Source: Pedobacter sp. FW305-3-2-15-E-R2A2 (GTDB taxonomy: Bacteria; Bacteroidota; Bacteroidia; Sphingobacteriales; Sphingobacteriaceae). Taken from it: a stretch of 64,000 nucleotides of DNA. The position numbers and the translations under genes are program-made. Below the pieces are notes generated by a model. That model was not told where the DNA came from, searched no databases, and saw only the letters and a program-made list of their open reading frames with translations. Shown piece after piece: positions 36,272-45,013 of the stretch. The stretch spans positions 3,844,001 through 3,908,000 of the forward strand of contig NZ_CP151803.1 in assembly GCF_038446955.1 (NCBI RefSeq), in the 5' to 3' direction. Within the stretch, counting starts at the first letter, position 1. Each line of letters opens with the position of its first letter.

Positions 36272-38668
36272 ATGTTTAAAAAGTTCAGTTACGAACCAAA
36301 ACTGGTGTTCAGCGATGTGATTTGCGTCTTATTGTTGTGCTGGTTTTGGTTCCTTTTGCCATCAAAATTATTCTTAAATCCTACCTCTTATGTGGTAGAA
36401 GCTTCCAATGGGGAATTGTTGAGCGCCGCGATTGCGAAAGACGGGCAATGGCGTTTTCCTGTGGCAGATACCATTCCGCAGAAGTTTCAGCAATGTATTG
36501 TCGCCTTTGAGGACAAACGTTTCTTTACCCATCCGGGGATAGATTTTCTGGCGATTGCAAGGGCGATGCGCCAGAACCTGAAGGCTAAAAGTGTGGTGAG
36601 TGGTGGCAGTACTTTGACGATGCAGGTCATCCGCCTGTCGCGAAGAGAAAGCCGCACCTTTTGGCAGAAACTGATTGAAGTGATCCTTGCTTTTCGGCTG
36701 GAACTGACCCATTCCAAAACAGAGATCCTGAAGCTATATGCCGCAAACGCGCCTTTTGGCAGTAATGTGGTTGGCCTGGAAGCGGCTTCCTGGCGGTACT
36801 TCGGCCGAAGTGCCGGAAGCTTGTCGTGGGGAGAAATGGCGACCCTGGCGGTTCTTCCAAACAGTCCCTCCCTGGTTCATCCTGGAAAAAACTCCGCAAA
36901 GCTGATCAAAAAGAGAAACGACCTGCTGGATAAAATTGCCGGATTAAAAATGATAGACCAGGAAACGGCCAATCTTTCCAAGCTGGAACCCATTCCCGGC
37001 AAGCCTCAGCAATTGCCTCAAAATGCCCCTCACCTGCTCAACCGCTTTAAAACAGAACAAAAGGTCTTAAAAAACAATACCACAAGTCTGAGGTCTACCC
37101 TGGATTTTGACCTTCAGCTGAAACTAAATGCCTTACTGAAACGCTATAACAACCGGTATCGGGCTAACGACATCAATAACATCGCGGCATTGGTGCTGGA
37201 TGTCAAAAACGGAACTGTACTGAGCTATGTTGGGAACATTTATCAACCGGAAAATAAAGAACTGGAAAGTCATGTAGACATGATTAAAGCGCCCAGAAGT
37301 CCGGGCAGTACCTTAAAACCTTTGCTCTATGCCAGTATGCTGAACGATGGTTTTATCCTGCCACGAACGCTGATTCCTGATGTTCCTACGCAAATCAATG
37401 GTTATTCCCCTCAGAATTATGATTTGGGTTACGATGGCGCGATTCCCGCAGACCGCGCCTTAAGCCGTTCATTGAACATTCCGGCAGTAAAAATGCTGCA
37501 GAGTTATAAATACCAGCGTTTTTATGATAAGCTCAAGAAGATGGGCATCAGTACCCTGAACCAACCTGCAGATCATTATGGTTTGTCGCTTATTCTGGGC
37601 GGTAGTGAAGTTACGATGTGGGATCTGGCCAAAACGTATATGGGCATGGCAAGGACACTGAATCACTTTAATGAGTACGAAGGAAAATATAATCCTCATG
37701 ATTATGATGCCCCCGGTTATGTGAAAGCAAAACGTGATGAGCGTTTCGATACTTACGAAACACAGCTGACCTCTACCATTGACTACGGTTCGATCTGGAA
37801 TACATTTAATGCCATGGAAGAGCTCATGAGGCCTGGTGAAGAAGGACTTTGGGAACAGTTCTCCTCTTCACAAAGGGTGGCCTGGAAAACCGGAACAAGC
37901 TTTGGCTTCCGGGATGCCTGGGCGATTGGACTGACGGCACAATATGTGGTCTGTGTCTGGGTGGGCAATGCCGATGGCGAAGGCCGTCCCGGTTTAACAG
38001 GTGTTGATGTTGCCGCTCCGGTGCTTTTTGACATCTTCCGTCAGCTGCCAAACGGCAAATGGTTCCAGACGCCTAAACATCAGCTCCGCAAAATGAAAGT
38101 TTGTAAACAGAGCGGCTATAAAGCCGGCGAATATTGCCGGGAAACCTTAGAAGAACTGGTATCCCCTTCCGGAGAAAAAACAGGGCTATGTCCATACCAT
38201 AAGCTCATCCACCTGGACCGTACTGCCAGTTACAGGGTCACTGATCAATGTGAATCTACGGCAATGATGGTTCATCAGCCCTGGTTCGTCCTTCCGCCGG
38301 CAATGGAGTATTATTATAAAATCAAAAACAGCGATTATAAGATGTTGCCTCCTTTTAAACCGGGTTGTACGGATGCTGGCAGCAATTACGTCATGGAAAT
38401 GATCTATCCAAAGAACAATGCCAGCGTTTACATTCCGGTAGAATTTGATGGAAGCAGAGGAAAGGTGGTGTTAAATGCGACACACCGCAATAGCAATGCA
38501 AAGATCTACTGGCATATTGACAATGAGTATGTAGCCACGACTAAAACGTATCACCAGTTGGCGGTAAGTCCTCCGGCAGGAAAACATACCCTGACACTGG
38601 TTGATGAAAATGGAGAAAGACTAACGCAGAGTTTTACGGTGCTGGATAAAGAGAAAGGAAAGCATTAA
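36272..38668 (+). CDS. pbpC: Penicillin-binding protein 1C
   Basis: The protein has 798 residues. One membrane anchor near residues 15-35 (VICVLLLCWFWFLLPSKLF) is followed by a GT51 transglycosylase domain: the catalytic Glu in AFEDKRFFTHPGID, then GGSTLTMQVIRL. The transpeptidase domain shows SPGSTLKP (Ser near residue 345), SRSLNIPAVKML and KTGTSFGFRDAW. A C-terminal BiPBP_C domain (YPKNNASVYIPVEFDG) completes the PBP1C layout. It builds or repairs peptidoglycan in the periplasm. It is translationally coupled to the macroglobulin gene. Its stop TAA shares the palindrome TTAA at 38665-38668 with the stop of the convergent gene. Confidence 0.95.
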   Translation: MFKKFSYEPKLVFSDVICVLLLCWFWFLLPSKLFLNPTSYVVEASNGELLSAAIAKDGQWRFPVADTIPQKFQQCIVAFEDKRFFTHPGIDFLAIARAMRQNLKAKSVVSGGSTLTMQVIRLSRRESRTFWQKLIEVILAFRLELTHSKTEILKLYAANAPFGSNVVGLEAASWRYFGRSAGSLSWGEMATLAVLPNSPSLVHPGKNSAKLIKKRNDLLDKIAGLKMIDQETANLSKLEPIPGKPQQLPQNAPHLLNRFKTEQKVLKNNTTSLRSTLDFDLQLKLNALLKRYNNRYRANDINNIAALVLDVKNGTVLSYVGNIYQPENKELESHVDMIKAPRSPGSTLKPLLYASMLNDGFILPRTLIPDVPTQINGYSPQNYDLGYDGAIPADRALSRSLNIPAVKMLQSYKYQRFYDKLKKMGISTLNQPADHYGLSLILGGSEVTMWDLAKTYMGMARTLNHFNEYEGKYNPHDYDAPGYVKAKRDERFDTYETQLTSTIDYGSIWNTFNAMEELMRPGEEGLWEQFSSSQRVAWKTGTSFGFRDAWAIGLTAQYVVCVWVGNADGEGRPGLTGVDVAAPVLFDIFRQLPNGKWFQTPKHQLRKMKVCKQSGYKAGEYCRETLEELVSPSGEKTGLCPYHKLIHLDRTASYRVTDQCESTAMMVHQPWFVLPPAMEYYYKIKNSDYKMLPPFKPGCTDAGSNYVMEMIYPKNNASVYIPVEFDGSRGKVVLNATHRNSNAKIYWHIDNEYVATTKTYHQLAVSPPAGKHTLTLVDENGERLTQSFTVLDKEKGKH

Positions 38669-39354
38669 TCGTTTTTCAGCAGCTTGCGTTCCACCGCACC
38701 CATCGTAATCAGGTATTGTGCCGCCATATAGGTCGCCATGATCAATACCCCTGCAAAGTCGAAACCCTTCACAAATTTGTTATAGGCAAGAATGGAATCC
38801 GATAAGAGAAAACACAGGGCGCCAAAAAGAATGAGGTTAAAGCTGAGGGTATTCACGCGTTGATTCCGGAATGCTGCCATCATCATCATCATGCTGATCA
38901 CGAAGGTATAGATCATTACCGGAAGTTTCATTCCGCCTAAATGCGGACGTAAATAAAAGTAAAAAGTAATGCTGAAGAGCGCACATAAGATGATTGCAAT
39001 CCTCGCTCCTTTCTTATCCAGTTCCTGCGCAGAGCGGAAATCCAGGTAAAATGCGCTAATGTAAAAAATATGGCAGATTAAAAAAGCCACCAGGCCATAC
39101 ATGAAATATGCAGGGTCCTGCCAGGCCAGCATCAGCAGGGCATCCCCCGCCAGGGCGAAGATCAGTCCGGTAAACAGGCGTTTATGAAACCTGCCCTTTA
39201 GCCCGGTTTGGGTGTAGAGCATCAGCAACAGCGAAAGCACAATACAAGGCTTAATCACATACCTCAGGGTACTCAATTCATTAAATTCTGCATAGATCTG
39301 CAGGATAAAAATCAGCGCAAATAACAGGTTAAACTTCAGGTATTTCTTCAGCAT
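38665..39354 (-). CDS. YhhN/TMEM86-family lysoplasmalogenase-like membrane protein
   Basis: The protein has 229 residues, almost all in about eight hydrophobic helices. Blocks such as LIFALAGDALLML, FLICHIFYISAFYLDF and LFGALCFLLSDSILAYNKF match the YhhN family, in which conserved Asp residues in membrane helices act in catalysis. Characterised members cleave the vinyl-ether bond of lysoplasmalogens. Its start lies inside the end of the upstream AGMO-like gene (26-bp overlap), so the two are translationally coupled. Both families act on ether lipids, which makes the pairing informative. It converges with pbpC, sharing a 4-bp stop overlap. Confidence 0.83.
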   Translation of the reverse strand: MLKKYLKFNLLFALIFILQIYAEFNELSTLRYVIKPCIVLSLLLMLYTQTGLKGRFHKRLFTGLIFALAGDALLMLAWQDPAYFMYGLVAFLICHIFYISAFYLDFRSAQELDKKGARIAIILCALFSITFYFYLRPHLGGMKLPVMIYTFVISMMMMMAAFRNQRVNTLSFNLILFGALCFLLSDSILAYNKFVKGFDFAGVLIMATYMAAQYLITMGAVERKLLKND

Positions 39355-40555
39355 CTACATTCTTTGTTTGAAGGTTATAAAACCAGACCGCCGAGCAGAT
39401 GTTCAGGCCAGAAAATATGACCTGATAACCTATCGGGAAATCCAACAGCAAAACTATTAAAATCCCCAATACCAAACGTGCATATTCGAATTTAACCTTC
39501 CATTTCTTTTCTTCCAGCAAGGCGCCACAGGTCAGTAAGGTTAAGATCACGAAGGTTGCTCCACTGATCAGGGCCGGAGAAGGAAGGCTGCTGTGTAAAA
39601 AAAGGATGGCTGAACCGGCAATGAGGCCTACAACGAACTGGACAAGCACATAACCGGTCAGCTGCTGATGGTATTGCGGATCATACTTTTTATACACTAA
39701 AGGATCGATTTCCGGGGCGGATTTAAATCCACCTAAATGCGCGGGAAACCATCCTGGTGGTTTAAGGAAGACATTGATCTTATCAGCCCACCGCGGGCTT
39801 TGCCGGGCAGTTTTTAACAGTTCATCCCAGTAATGAACATTGGCCCAAAGCGGATTCCAGCTGGCCAATGGCGTGGTAATTCCATAATACACCTCTTCTT
39901 CCTCCTTCTGGAAAGTACCGAACAGGCGGTCCCAGATGATCAGCGTTCCGGCATGGTTCCGGTCGATATATTTTGGATTGGAGCCATGATGGACGCGGTG
40001 ATGGGAAGGGGTATTTAAGATCCATTCCAATGGGCCCATACTTTTGATGGCGCGGGTATGAATCCAGAACTGATATAAAGTGTTAAATGAGCTTAGCGTG
40101 AGAAACATGATCGGATCGAAACCCACCAGTGCCAGTGGCAGGTAGAACACCCAGGAAAACCAGCCCTGAAACCAGGATTGTCTCAAGGCCACAGTCAGGT
40201 TGTACTCTTCAGATTGATGGTGTACAATATGTGCTGCCCATAAGGCATTCACCTGATGGCTCATCCGGTGGAACCAGTAATAGAAAAAATCAACACCAAT
40301 AAAAAGGATGATCCAGATCCAGATGGATTGCGGCAGGTCAAGTAACCTCCAGTTTTCAAAGATGTATTTATAGCCGAAGAATAAAGCCGTTTTCATGAAA
40401 ATACCCGTGAGCTGTTGCCCGATTCCCTGACTCAGGTTAGCGATAGAATCGTTGAACCGGTAATAGTTCAGTTTCTTGTAGAAGTTCCAGGCCAGTTCTA
40501 TCCCTATGAGGATGAAAAATACAGGGACGGATAAAGCAATGTAATCTACTTTCAT
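39329..40555 (-). CDS. Fatty-acid-hydroxylase superfamily protein, alkylglycerol-monooxygenase-like
   Basis: The protein has 408 residues with about seven to nine membrane helices. The di-iron His motifs are HRMSH (96-100), HIVHH (109-113) and HHRVHH (185-190), with His166 in FWIHT. Beyond the generic sterol-desaturase pattern, blocks such as GVDFFYYWFHRMSHQVN, EEYNLTVALRQS, GPLEWILNTPSHHRVHHG and HAGTLIIWDRLFGTF follow the mammalian alkylglycerol monooxygenase (AGMO/TMEM195) sequence as I recall it, as does the late PGWFPAHLG. AGMO cleaves ether bonds of alkylglycerols with tetrahydropterin as cofactor. Whether this bacterial member has that activity is inference. It overlaps the lysoplasmalogenase-like gene by 26 bp and is first in that operon. 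Confidence 0.82.
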   Translation of the reverse strand: MKVDYIALSVPVFFILIGIELAWNFYKKLNYYRFNDSIANLSQGIGQQLTGIFMKTALFFGYKYIFENWRLLDLPQSIWIWIILFIGVDFFYYWFHRMSHQVNALWAAHIVHHQSEEYNLTVALRQSWFQGWFSWVFYLPLALVGFDPIMFLTLSSFNTLYQFWIHTRAIKSMGPLEWILNTPSHHRVHHGSNPKYIDRNHAGTLIIWDRLFGTFQKEEEEVYYGITTPLASWNPLWANVHYWDELLKTARQSPRWADKINVFLKPPGWFPAHLGGFKSAPEIDPLVYKKYDPQYHQQLTGYVLVQFVVGLIAGSAILFLHSSLPSPALISGATFVILTLLTCGALLEEKKWKVKFEYARLVLGILIVLLLDFPIGYQVIFSGLNICSAVWFYNLQTKNVDAEEIPEV

Positions 40556-40652
40556 TTTACTAATTTAATAAAAATGACGGTAAATACGGCCTGCAAGACA
40601 GGGCCAAAGGAAACAAAATCAGCCTTAAGGTGTTGTTAGAAAAAAGGCTCAA

Positions 40653-41252
40653 ATGAACAACGATATCCCAAAACAGGAAGAAGGATCAGAAATGGATGTT
40701 TTTGAAAAAACAACATTTAAAGATGAAGCAGCAGCAAAAGAATTTTATGCATTGGCAAGGACAAGGTTACTCGAAGTTTTCAATTGGGATGAGCTTTGTG
40801 GCTTCGCCTCGGCAACATTTACATTGACGGATGCTTCCGGTAAGGAAGTTCGGCGTGAGGCCAGGGAAGGTGATCATTTTAAAATCAACATACCTGGTCC
40901 CGGAACGACTACCGGAGATGGTTTTGACTGGGTAGTGGTAGAACTGATCAGGGAAGAGCAGTCTGCAGAGGGACAATCGCTCGTGATGCGGGCAAGGCCA
41001 ACAGCCAACCCCTTACATCCGGATCCGGAAACCGCACATTTTTTCAAAGATAAAGCAACCTCCACCTTTAAAGTTTTCAGAAAGGGACTTGAAGTGCATG
41101 CAGAAGTTCATGGGCGTAACGAAGTTCCCAATTCAGACAGTGCGGTATTGATCAATAACGTCAGGAATGTATTGGTTGGATGGAGTGCTAAGATTGGATT
41201 CTCTTATCCACAGTGGAAAAGTCTGGTTACCGCATTGGTAAACCAGGATTGA
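40653..41252 (+). CDS. Conserved hypothetical protein
   Basis: The protein has 199 residues, is soluble and has no signal peptide. The N-terminal half is rich in charged residues (FKDEAAAKEFYALARTRL). It contains the conserved-looking NWDELCGFASATFTLTD, REGDHFKINIPGPG, DWVVVELI and RARPTANPLHPDPETAHFF. I do not recognise a named domain, though its form is that of a cytosolic single-domain protein common in Bacteroidota. It diverges from the AGMO-like gene (97 bp) and converges on the RRM gene. The hairpin at 41272-41303 lies behind it. Confidence 0.7.
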   Translation: MNNDIPKQEEGSEMDVFEKTTFKDEAAAKEFYALARTRLLEVFNWDELCGFASATFTLTDASGKEVRREAREGDHFKINIPGPGTTTGDGFDWVVVELIREEQSAEGQSLVMRARPTANPLHPDPETAHFFKDKATSTFKVFRKGLEVHAEVHGRNEVPNSDSAVLINNVRNVLVGWSAKIGFSYPQWKSLVTALVNQD

Positions 41253-41271
41253 TTTTTATCCAGATAAAAAA

Positions 41272-41303
41272 GCAGCAAATAGGATATAAGTCATATTTGC
41301 TGC
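41272..41303 (-). terminator. Intrinsic terminator of the RRM gene
   Basis: GCAGCAAATA at 41272-41281 pairs with TATTTGCTGC at 41294-41303, a perfect 10-bp stem with a 12-nt loop. Read on the minus strand it is followed by a run of six T. It lies 57 bp past the RRM stop and may also stop transcripts from the gene on the plus strand. Confidence 0.75.
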
Positions 41304-41359
41304 CCTATATGGATTGATCTATAAAAATAGCATCTTAAACTGTAATAAGAAAAAAGCTA

Positions 41360-41668
41360 TTAATAGCTTTTCTCTGTACGGTTGTTGCGTTTAAAGCCAC
41401 CACCGCCTCCGGCGCCACCAGTACCTGGTTTTTCCTGAGCTTCAGCAACTTTAATTCGATTACCGTTATAATCGCCACCGTTCATGCGTTTGATCGCTTC
41501 TTTTGCCTCTTCTTCTACCGGCATTTCCACAAAACCAAAACCACGACTTTGACCAGTCTCGCGATCTTTGATAATCCTAAGTGATTTTACTTGACCGAAA
41601 TCACCAAATACGGCTGTTAATTCATCTTCCCCTACTTCTAACGGAAGGCCTGTAATAAATATCTTCAT
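41360..41668 (-). CDS. RRM-type RNA-binding protein
   Basis: The protein has 102 residues. RNP2 is KIFITGL (residues 2-8) and RNP1 is RGFGFVEM (42-49), with the usual strand-helix layout of one RRM. The tail from about residue 82 is Gly-rich (GTGGAGGGGGFKRNN) and basic. Such short RRM-Gly proteins are widespread in Bacteroidota and cyanobacteria and are often cold-induced RNA chaperones. The 387-bp upstream spacer would allow a long regulated leader, but no known thermosensor is seen. A small self-complementary stretch (41352-41371) covers its stop codon. Confidence 0.93.
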   Translation of the reverse strand: MKIFITGLPLEVGEDELTAVFGDFGQVKSLRIIKDRETGQSRGFGFVEMPVEEEAKEAIKRMNGGDYNGNRIKVAEAQEKPGTGGAGGGGGFKRNNRTEKSY

Positions 41669-42055
41669 TAATGTTTAAAAATTTGCACAAAGTTAAGCAT
41701 TTTTAGCTTAAATTCCAATGCTAGTGTCAGTTATAAGTATAATTATCAATTTAATCTTCAAAACAACCAGCAGGCCTTTTTTGTTTTAGTTACGATATTT
41801 TTTTTTGAAAAAAAGATCAGACTTAAATCTGTGACCTCTTTTAATTCATTCCTTTGTTTTCCATCCATCCTCATAAAGGCTTGTTCCTTTGGCTCAACCT
41901 ACTCAGTATGTGGCCACAAGCCTCAGCCCTGATATCGCGGGAATTTACCGGAGGCATTTGCAGTTTAAAGGATATAAATCAAGGATATTTCTTTTAAATG
42001 TTAAAATCTTTGGTTAATCTTACTCCTGAATTGTTGCTGATTTCAAAAAAAATAT
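41669..42055. other. 387-bp divergent spacer between the RRM and sensor-kinase genes
   Basis: No coding frame is supported. The spacer is AT-rich, with T- and A-runs near 41800. AGGCTTGT at 41877-41884 is inverted as ACAAGCCT at 41916-41923, which could form a long-range stem. The promoters of both divergent genes must lie here, but I cannot place them with confidence. Confidence 0.4.
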
Positions 42056-43954
42056 ATGAAATTTTGCGCTGGCGCTCTCCTTCTTTTGCTCTTTTTAGGT
42101 GGAAATTTTGCTTATTCGAGCCCTTATAAACTAATCCCTCCTAAAACCGGAAGCATTTTTATGCTGGAAGACCGGAACATTGATCTCGGGCCTGAGGCCG
42201 CATATGCTAAATATATCGCCGGGGGTTTCCGGGCCTGGAAAGGTCATCAATATAATGCAGGATTTACAAGATCGGTGTATTGGCTGCTGCTCGATGTTCC
42301 TCCCAATCCGGACAGTTTGTTTTTTGTTCTCGGGGATGCCCACCTGAATGATGTGAGGTTCTATGAACTCGCTTCCGGAAAGCCAGCCCTGAAATACCAG
42401 ACCGGAGATCATTTTAAGTTTAAACAAAGGCCTGTTCCCTGCAGGTTATTCGTTTTTCCCCTGATTTCCGGCTCCATTCCGGGAATTGCTCCTATCCGGA
42501 ATAGCCGTTATCTGATTCGCATAGATAAACACAATGAGTCTCTTCAGATGAGTACGGAAATATTAACCCGGGCCAGCTTCTATGCCAAGCAGGCAAAATA
42601 CAACCTGATCAACGGCATCCTGTCCGGAGCAGTAATGGTCCTCCTCCTCTTCGGTTTGTTTCTTTTTATCACCGTAAAGGACCGGTTGTACCTATACTAT
42701 ATCTTATATGTACTGTTAATCTGTTTATGGATCATTGCCGACAAAGGCTACGGTTATCAATACCTATGGCCAGACACTGTTTATTTTGCCAGTCGCTCGC
42801 GTCCGGTTTTTAATTGTCTGATGAATTTTGTCTTGCTTCATTTTATGCAGGCTTTTATCGGACAAACAAAGGCCAGCAAACTCTTCCTGCCCATCCTCGT
42901 TTTAAAAATCAGTTTTATCTTTTTAGCCTTATTATTCCTGGTTCCGGTAAGCCCTCCTGGTTACGCCAACCTGACCTATCCGATGTTGGTGCTGATGCTA
43001 AGCCTTGGCCTCTTTACCTGTATCTTTATCTTCGCAAGTGTCATCCAAAAAATCAAAGCTGGAAATAAACAAGCCTGGTTTTACCTGATTGCGATATCTC
43101 CACTGGTTTTCTTCGGACTGGCAGAATTATTTATTCATGCCGGCTCAAAAGAAGTCAGCAATTCTTACCTGTCGGCCTTTGGAATACAAACAGGATTGAT
43201 CCTGGAAGCCATTATTTTAACTTTTGGACTTGCACAACGTTTCAACAGCTATCGCCTGGAGCGGGAAGCGCTCCTGCAGGCCATAAATATCAAGCAGCAG
43301 GAAATCACTGCAGGCTTTATCGATACCCAGGAACAAGAGCGACGAAAAATTTCAGATCAGTTGCACGATGATGTTGGTAGTATGCTTTCCATCGCCACCT
43401 GGCAGATTTCTTCGGTACTGACCGGCGAAGGATATGTGAAGGAAAGTGCGAAAGAAAAACTGGAAGAAGCAGAAGAAGTCCTGAAAAATGTTGCTCAGGC
43501 CATCCGGACCTTAGGCCATACGCTTAGCCCCTGGGGCATTCAGAAATACGGCATGAACAAAGTATTGACAGACCTGGTCTATCAAATCAACCTTTCCGAA
43601 AAAACCGCATTGGAATATGCCATCATTGGATTCGAATCCTGCGGGCACTATCCCATTCCTTTTTTAAACGACATTTACAGGATCATTCAGGAGCTGCTCA
43701 CGAACATTATTAAACATGCCTGTGCGAGCAATGCTTACCTGGAAGTGGTCGAACATAGCGACCATGTCAACATCATCGTCGAAGACAACGGTAAGGGCAT
43801 AGAATTTCCCTTTTCCCAAACCTCATCGGGAATCGGACTGGACAGTATCCGTTCCAAAATTGCCTATTTTAATGGAAAGATGGAGATCCGGAGGAAATCT
43901 GAACATGGAACCATTGTGGTTATTGAAATCCCCTTTACGACAACTTCGATTTAA
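42056..43954 (+). CDS. 7TMR-DISM sensor histidine kinase (NarL/LuxR-type partner)
   Basis: The protein has 632 residues. A signal peptide (MKFCAGALLLLLFLGGNFAYS) is followed by a periplasmic 7TMR-DISMED2-type beta domain to about residue 165, then about seven membrane helices (about 185-400). A short coiled coil leads to a HisKA_3 dimerisation block, with the phospho-acceptor His437 in RRKISDQLHDDVGSM. The ATPase domain carries the N box (LLTNIIKHACASNAYLEV), DNGKGI and GIGLDSIRSKI. It should phosphorylate a NarL/LuxR-type response regulator, but none is encoded in the window, so it is an orphan here. The ligand is unknown, possibly a carbohydrate. It overlaps the convergent hydrolase gene by 20 bp. 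Confidence 0.92.
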   Translation: MKFCAGALLLLLFLGGNFAYSSPYKLIPPKTGSIFMLEDRNIDLGPEAAYAKYIAGGFRAWKGHQYNAGFTRSVYWLLLDVPPNPDSLFFVLGDAHLNDVRFYELASGKPALKYQTGDHFKFKQRPVPCRLFVFPLISGSIPGIAPIRNSRYLIRIDKHNESLQMSTEILTRASFYAKQAKYNLINGILSGAVMVLLLFGLFLFITVKDRLYLYYILYVLLICLWIIADKGYGYQYLWPDTVYFASRSRPVFNCLMNFVLLHFMQAFIGQTKASKLFLPILVLKISFIFLALLFLVPVSPPGYANLTYPMLVLMLSLGLFTCIFIFASVIQKIKAGNKQAWFYLIAISPLVFFGLAELFIHAGSKEVSNSYLSAFGIQTGLILEAIILTFGLAQRFNSYRLEREALLQAINIKQQEITAGFIDTQEQERRKISDQLHDDVGSMLSIATWQISSVLTGEGYVKESAKEKLEEAEEVLKNVAQAIRTLGHTLSPWGIQKYGMNKVLTDLVYQINLSEKTALEYAIIGFESCGHYPIPFLNDIYRIIQELLTNIIKHACASNAYLEVVEHSDHVNIIVEDNGKGIEFPFSQTSSGIGLDSIRSKIAYFNGKMEIRRKSEHGTIVVIEIPFTTTSI

Positions 43955-44786
43955 ACAGGTCAATGGTCCTTCCCCATGCCAGCTTCGCAGCAGCTTCATT
44001 GTACCTTGTCGGAGAGGTGTCGTTGTTGAAAGCGTGATTCACTCCTTCATATATAAACAACTGATATGGGATGTGATGAAGTTTTAATGCGGCTTCGTAG
44101 GCAGGGATTCCAGCATTGATTCTTTCATCGAGTCCGGCATAATGCAGGAGGATATTTGCTTTGATCTTTCCTACGTCTTCGGTTTTTGCCTGTGCTCCGT
44201 AATAAGCTACGGCGGCCAGAAGCTCAGGGTCATTTACCGCCAGCTTATTGGCCATCCCTCCACCCCAGCAAAAGCCTACACAACCTACTTTTCCATTTCC
44301 GTCTTTATGTTTTCTTAAATAATCCAATCCTTTGAGGTAGTTCTGAAGATTTTTATCCGGATCCAGCTGACCGATCAGCTCCCTTGCTTTGTCTTCATCG
44401 GCAGGCGTGCCCCCAAAAGGAGACAGTGCGTCTACTCCTATGGCTAAAAAGCCTGCAGCAGCGACTCTTTTTGTGACCGCTATTGTATGTGGATTTAAAC
44501 CGCGGTTCTCATGAATGACCAATACTGCTCCTAAATGCTTTTTTCCTTTTGGTTTGGCCAGGAAAGCTTTCATTTCGCCTTCTACCCCTGGATAGGTAAT
44601 GTTTTCCAGGCTAAGGTTTTCCTTATCGGTTTCCGCTGCAGCAACATAGTTGTTTTCCAATAATGGAAGAACGGTTAAGGCCATTGCTGTGCCTCCGGTG
44701 AGAACGGCAAGTTTCTTTAAAAAGTCTTTTCTGCTGATGCCGCTATGGGTATATTCATCGTAAAGGTTGATAATGCGCTGATCCAT
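43935..44786 (-). CDS. Dienelactone hydrolase family protein
   Basis: The protein has 283 residues. The leader SRKDFLKKLAVLTGGTAMAL is Tat-like, so the enzyme is probably periplasmic. The catalytic triad of dienelactone hydrolases is visible: Cys173 in GFCWGGG, Asp220 in AGLDERIN and His251 in GVNHAFNN. The oxyanion region VIHENRGLNPH is typical. The family hydrolyses lactones and esters such as dienelactone. No chlorocatechol pathway gene is near, so the natural substrate is likely a different small ester. It is divergent from the Ala/Lys-rich protein gene. Confidence 0.88.
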   Translation of the reverse strand: MDQRIINLYDEYTHSGISRKDFLKKLAVLTGGTAMALTVLPLLENNYVAAAETDKENLSLENITYPGVEGEMKAFLAKPKGKKHLGAVLVIHENRGLNPHTIAVTKRVAAAGFLAIGVDALSPFGGTPADEDKARELIGQLDPDKNLQNYLKGLDYLRKHKDGNGKVGCVGFCWGGGMANKLAVNDPELLAAVAYYGAQAKTEDVGKIKANILLHYAGLDERINAGIPAYEAALKLHHIPYQLFIYEGVNHAFNNDTSPTRYNEAAAKLAWGRTIDLFKSKLS

Positions 44787-45013
44787 AATTAAAGGTTTAA
44801 ATGGGCTAAATCTATAGCAAGATAAGCATTATTTTGCGACAAGAAACCGACAGACGCATTATACGGCGCTGACCCTAAGAAAATTACTGTAAAATATTCT
44901 AGTTTTTTGGTAGAAATTTCCTGGTAATATGTTAAATTGGTTTAATGTTTGTAAAGCCTACAGAAAAATAAATTAAGAAGCATTTATAAAACAGCGTATC
45001 AAAAAAGAAAACC

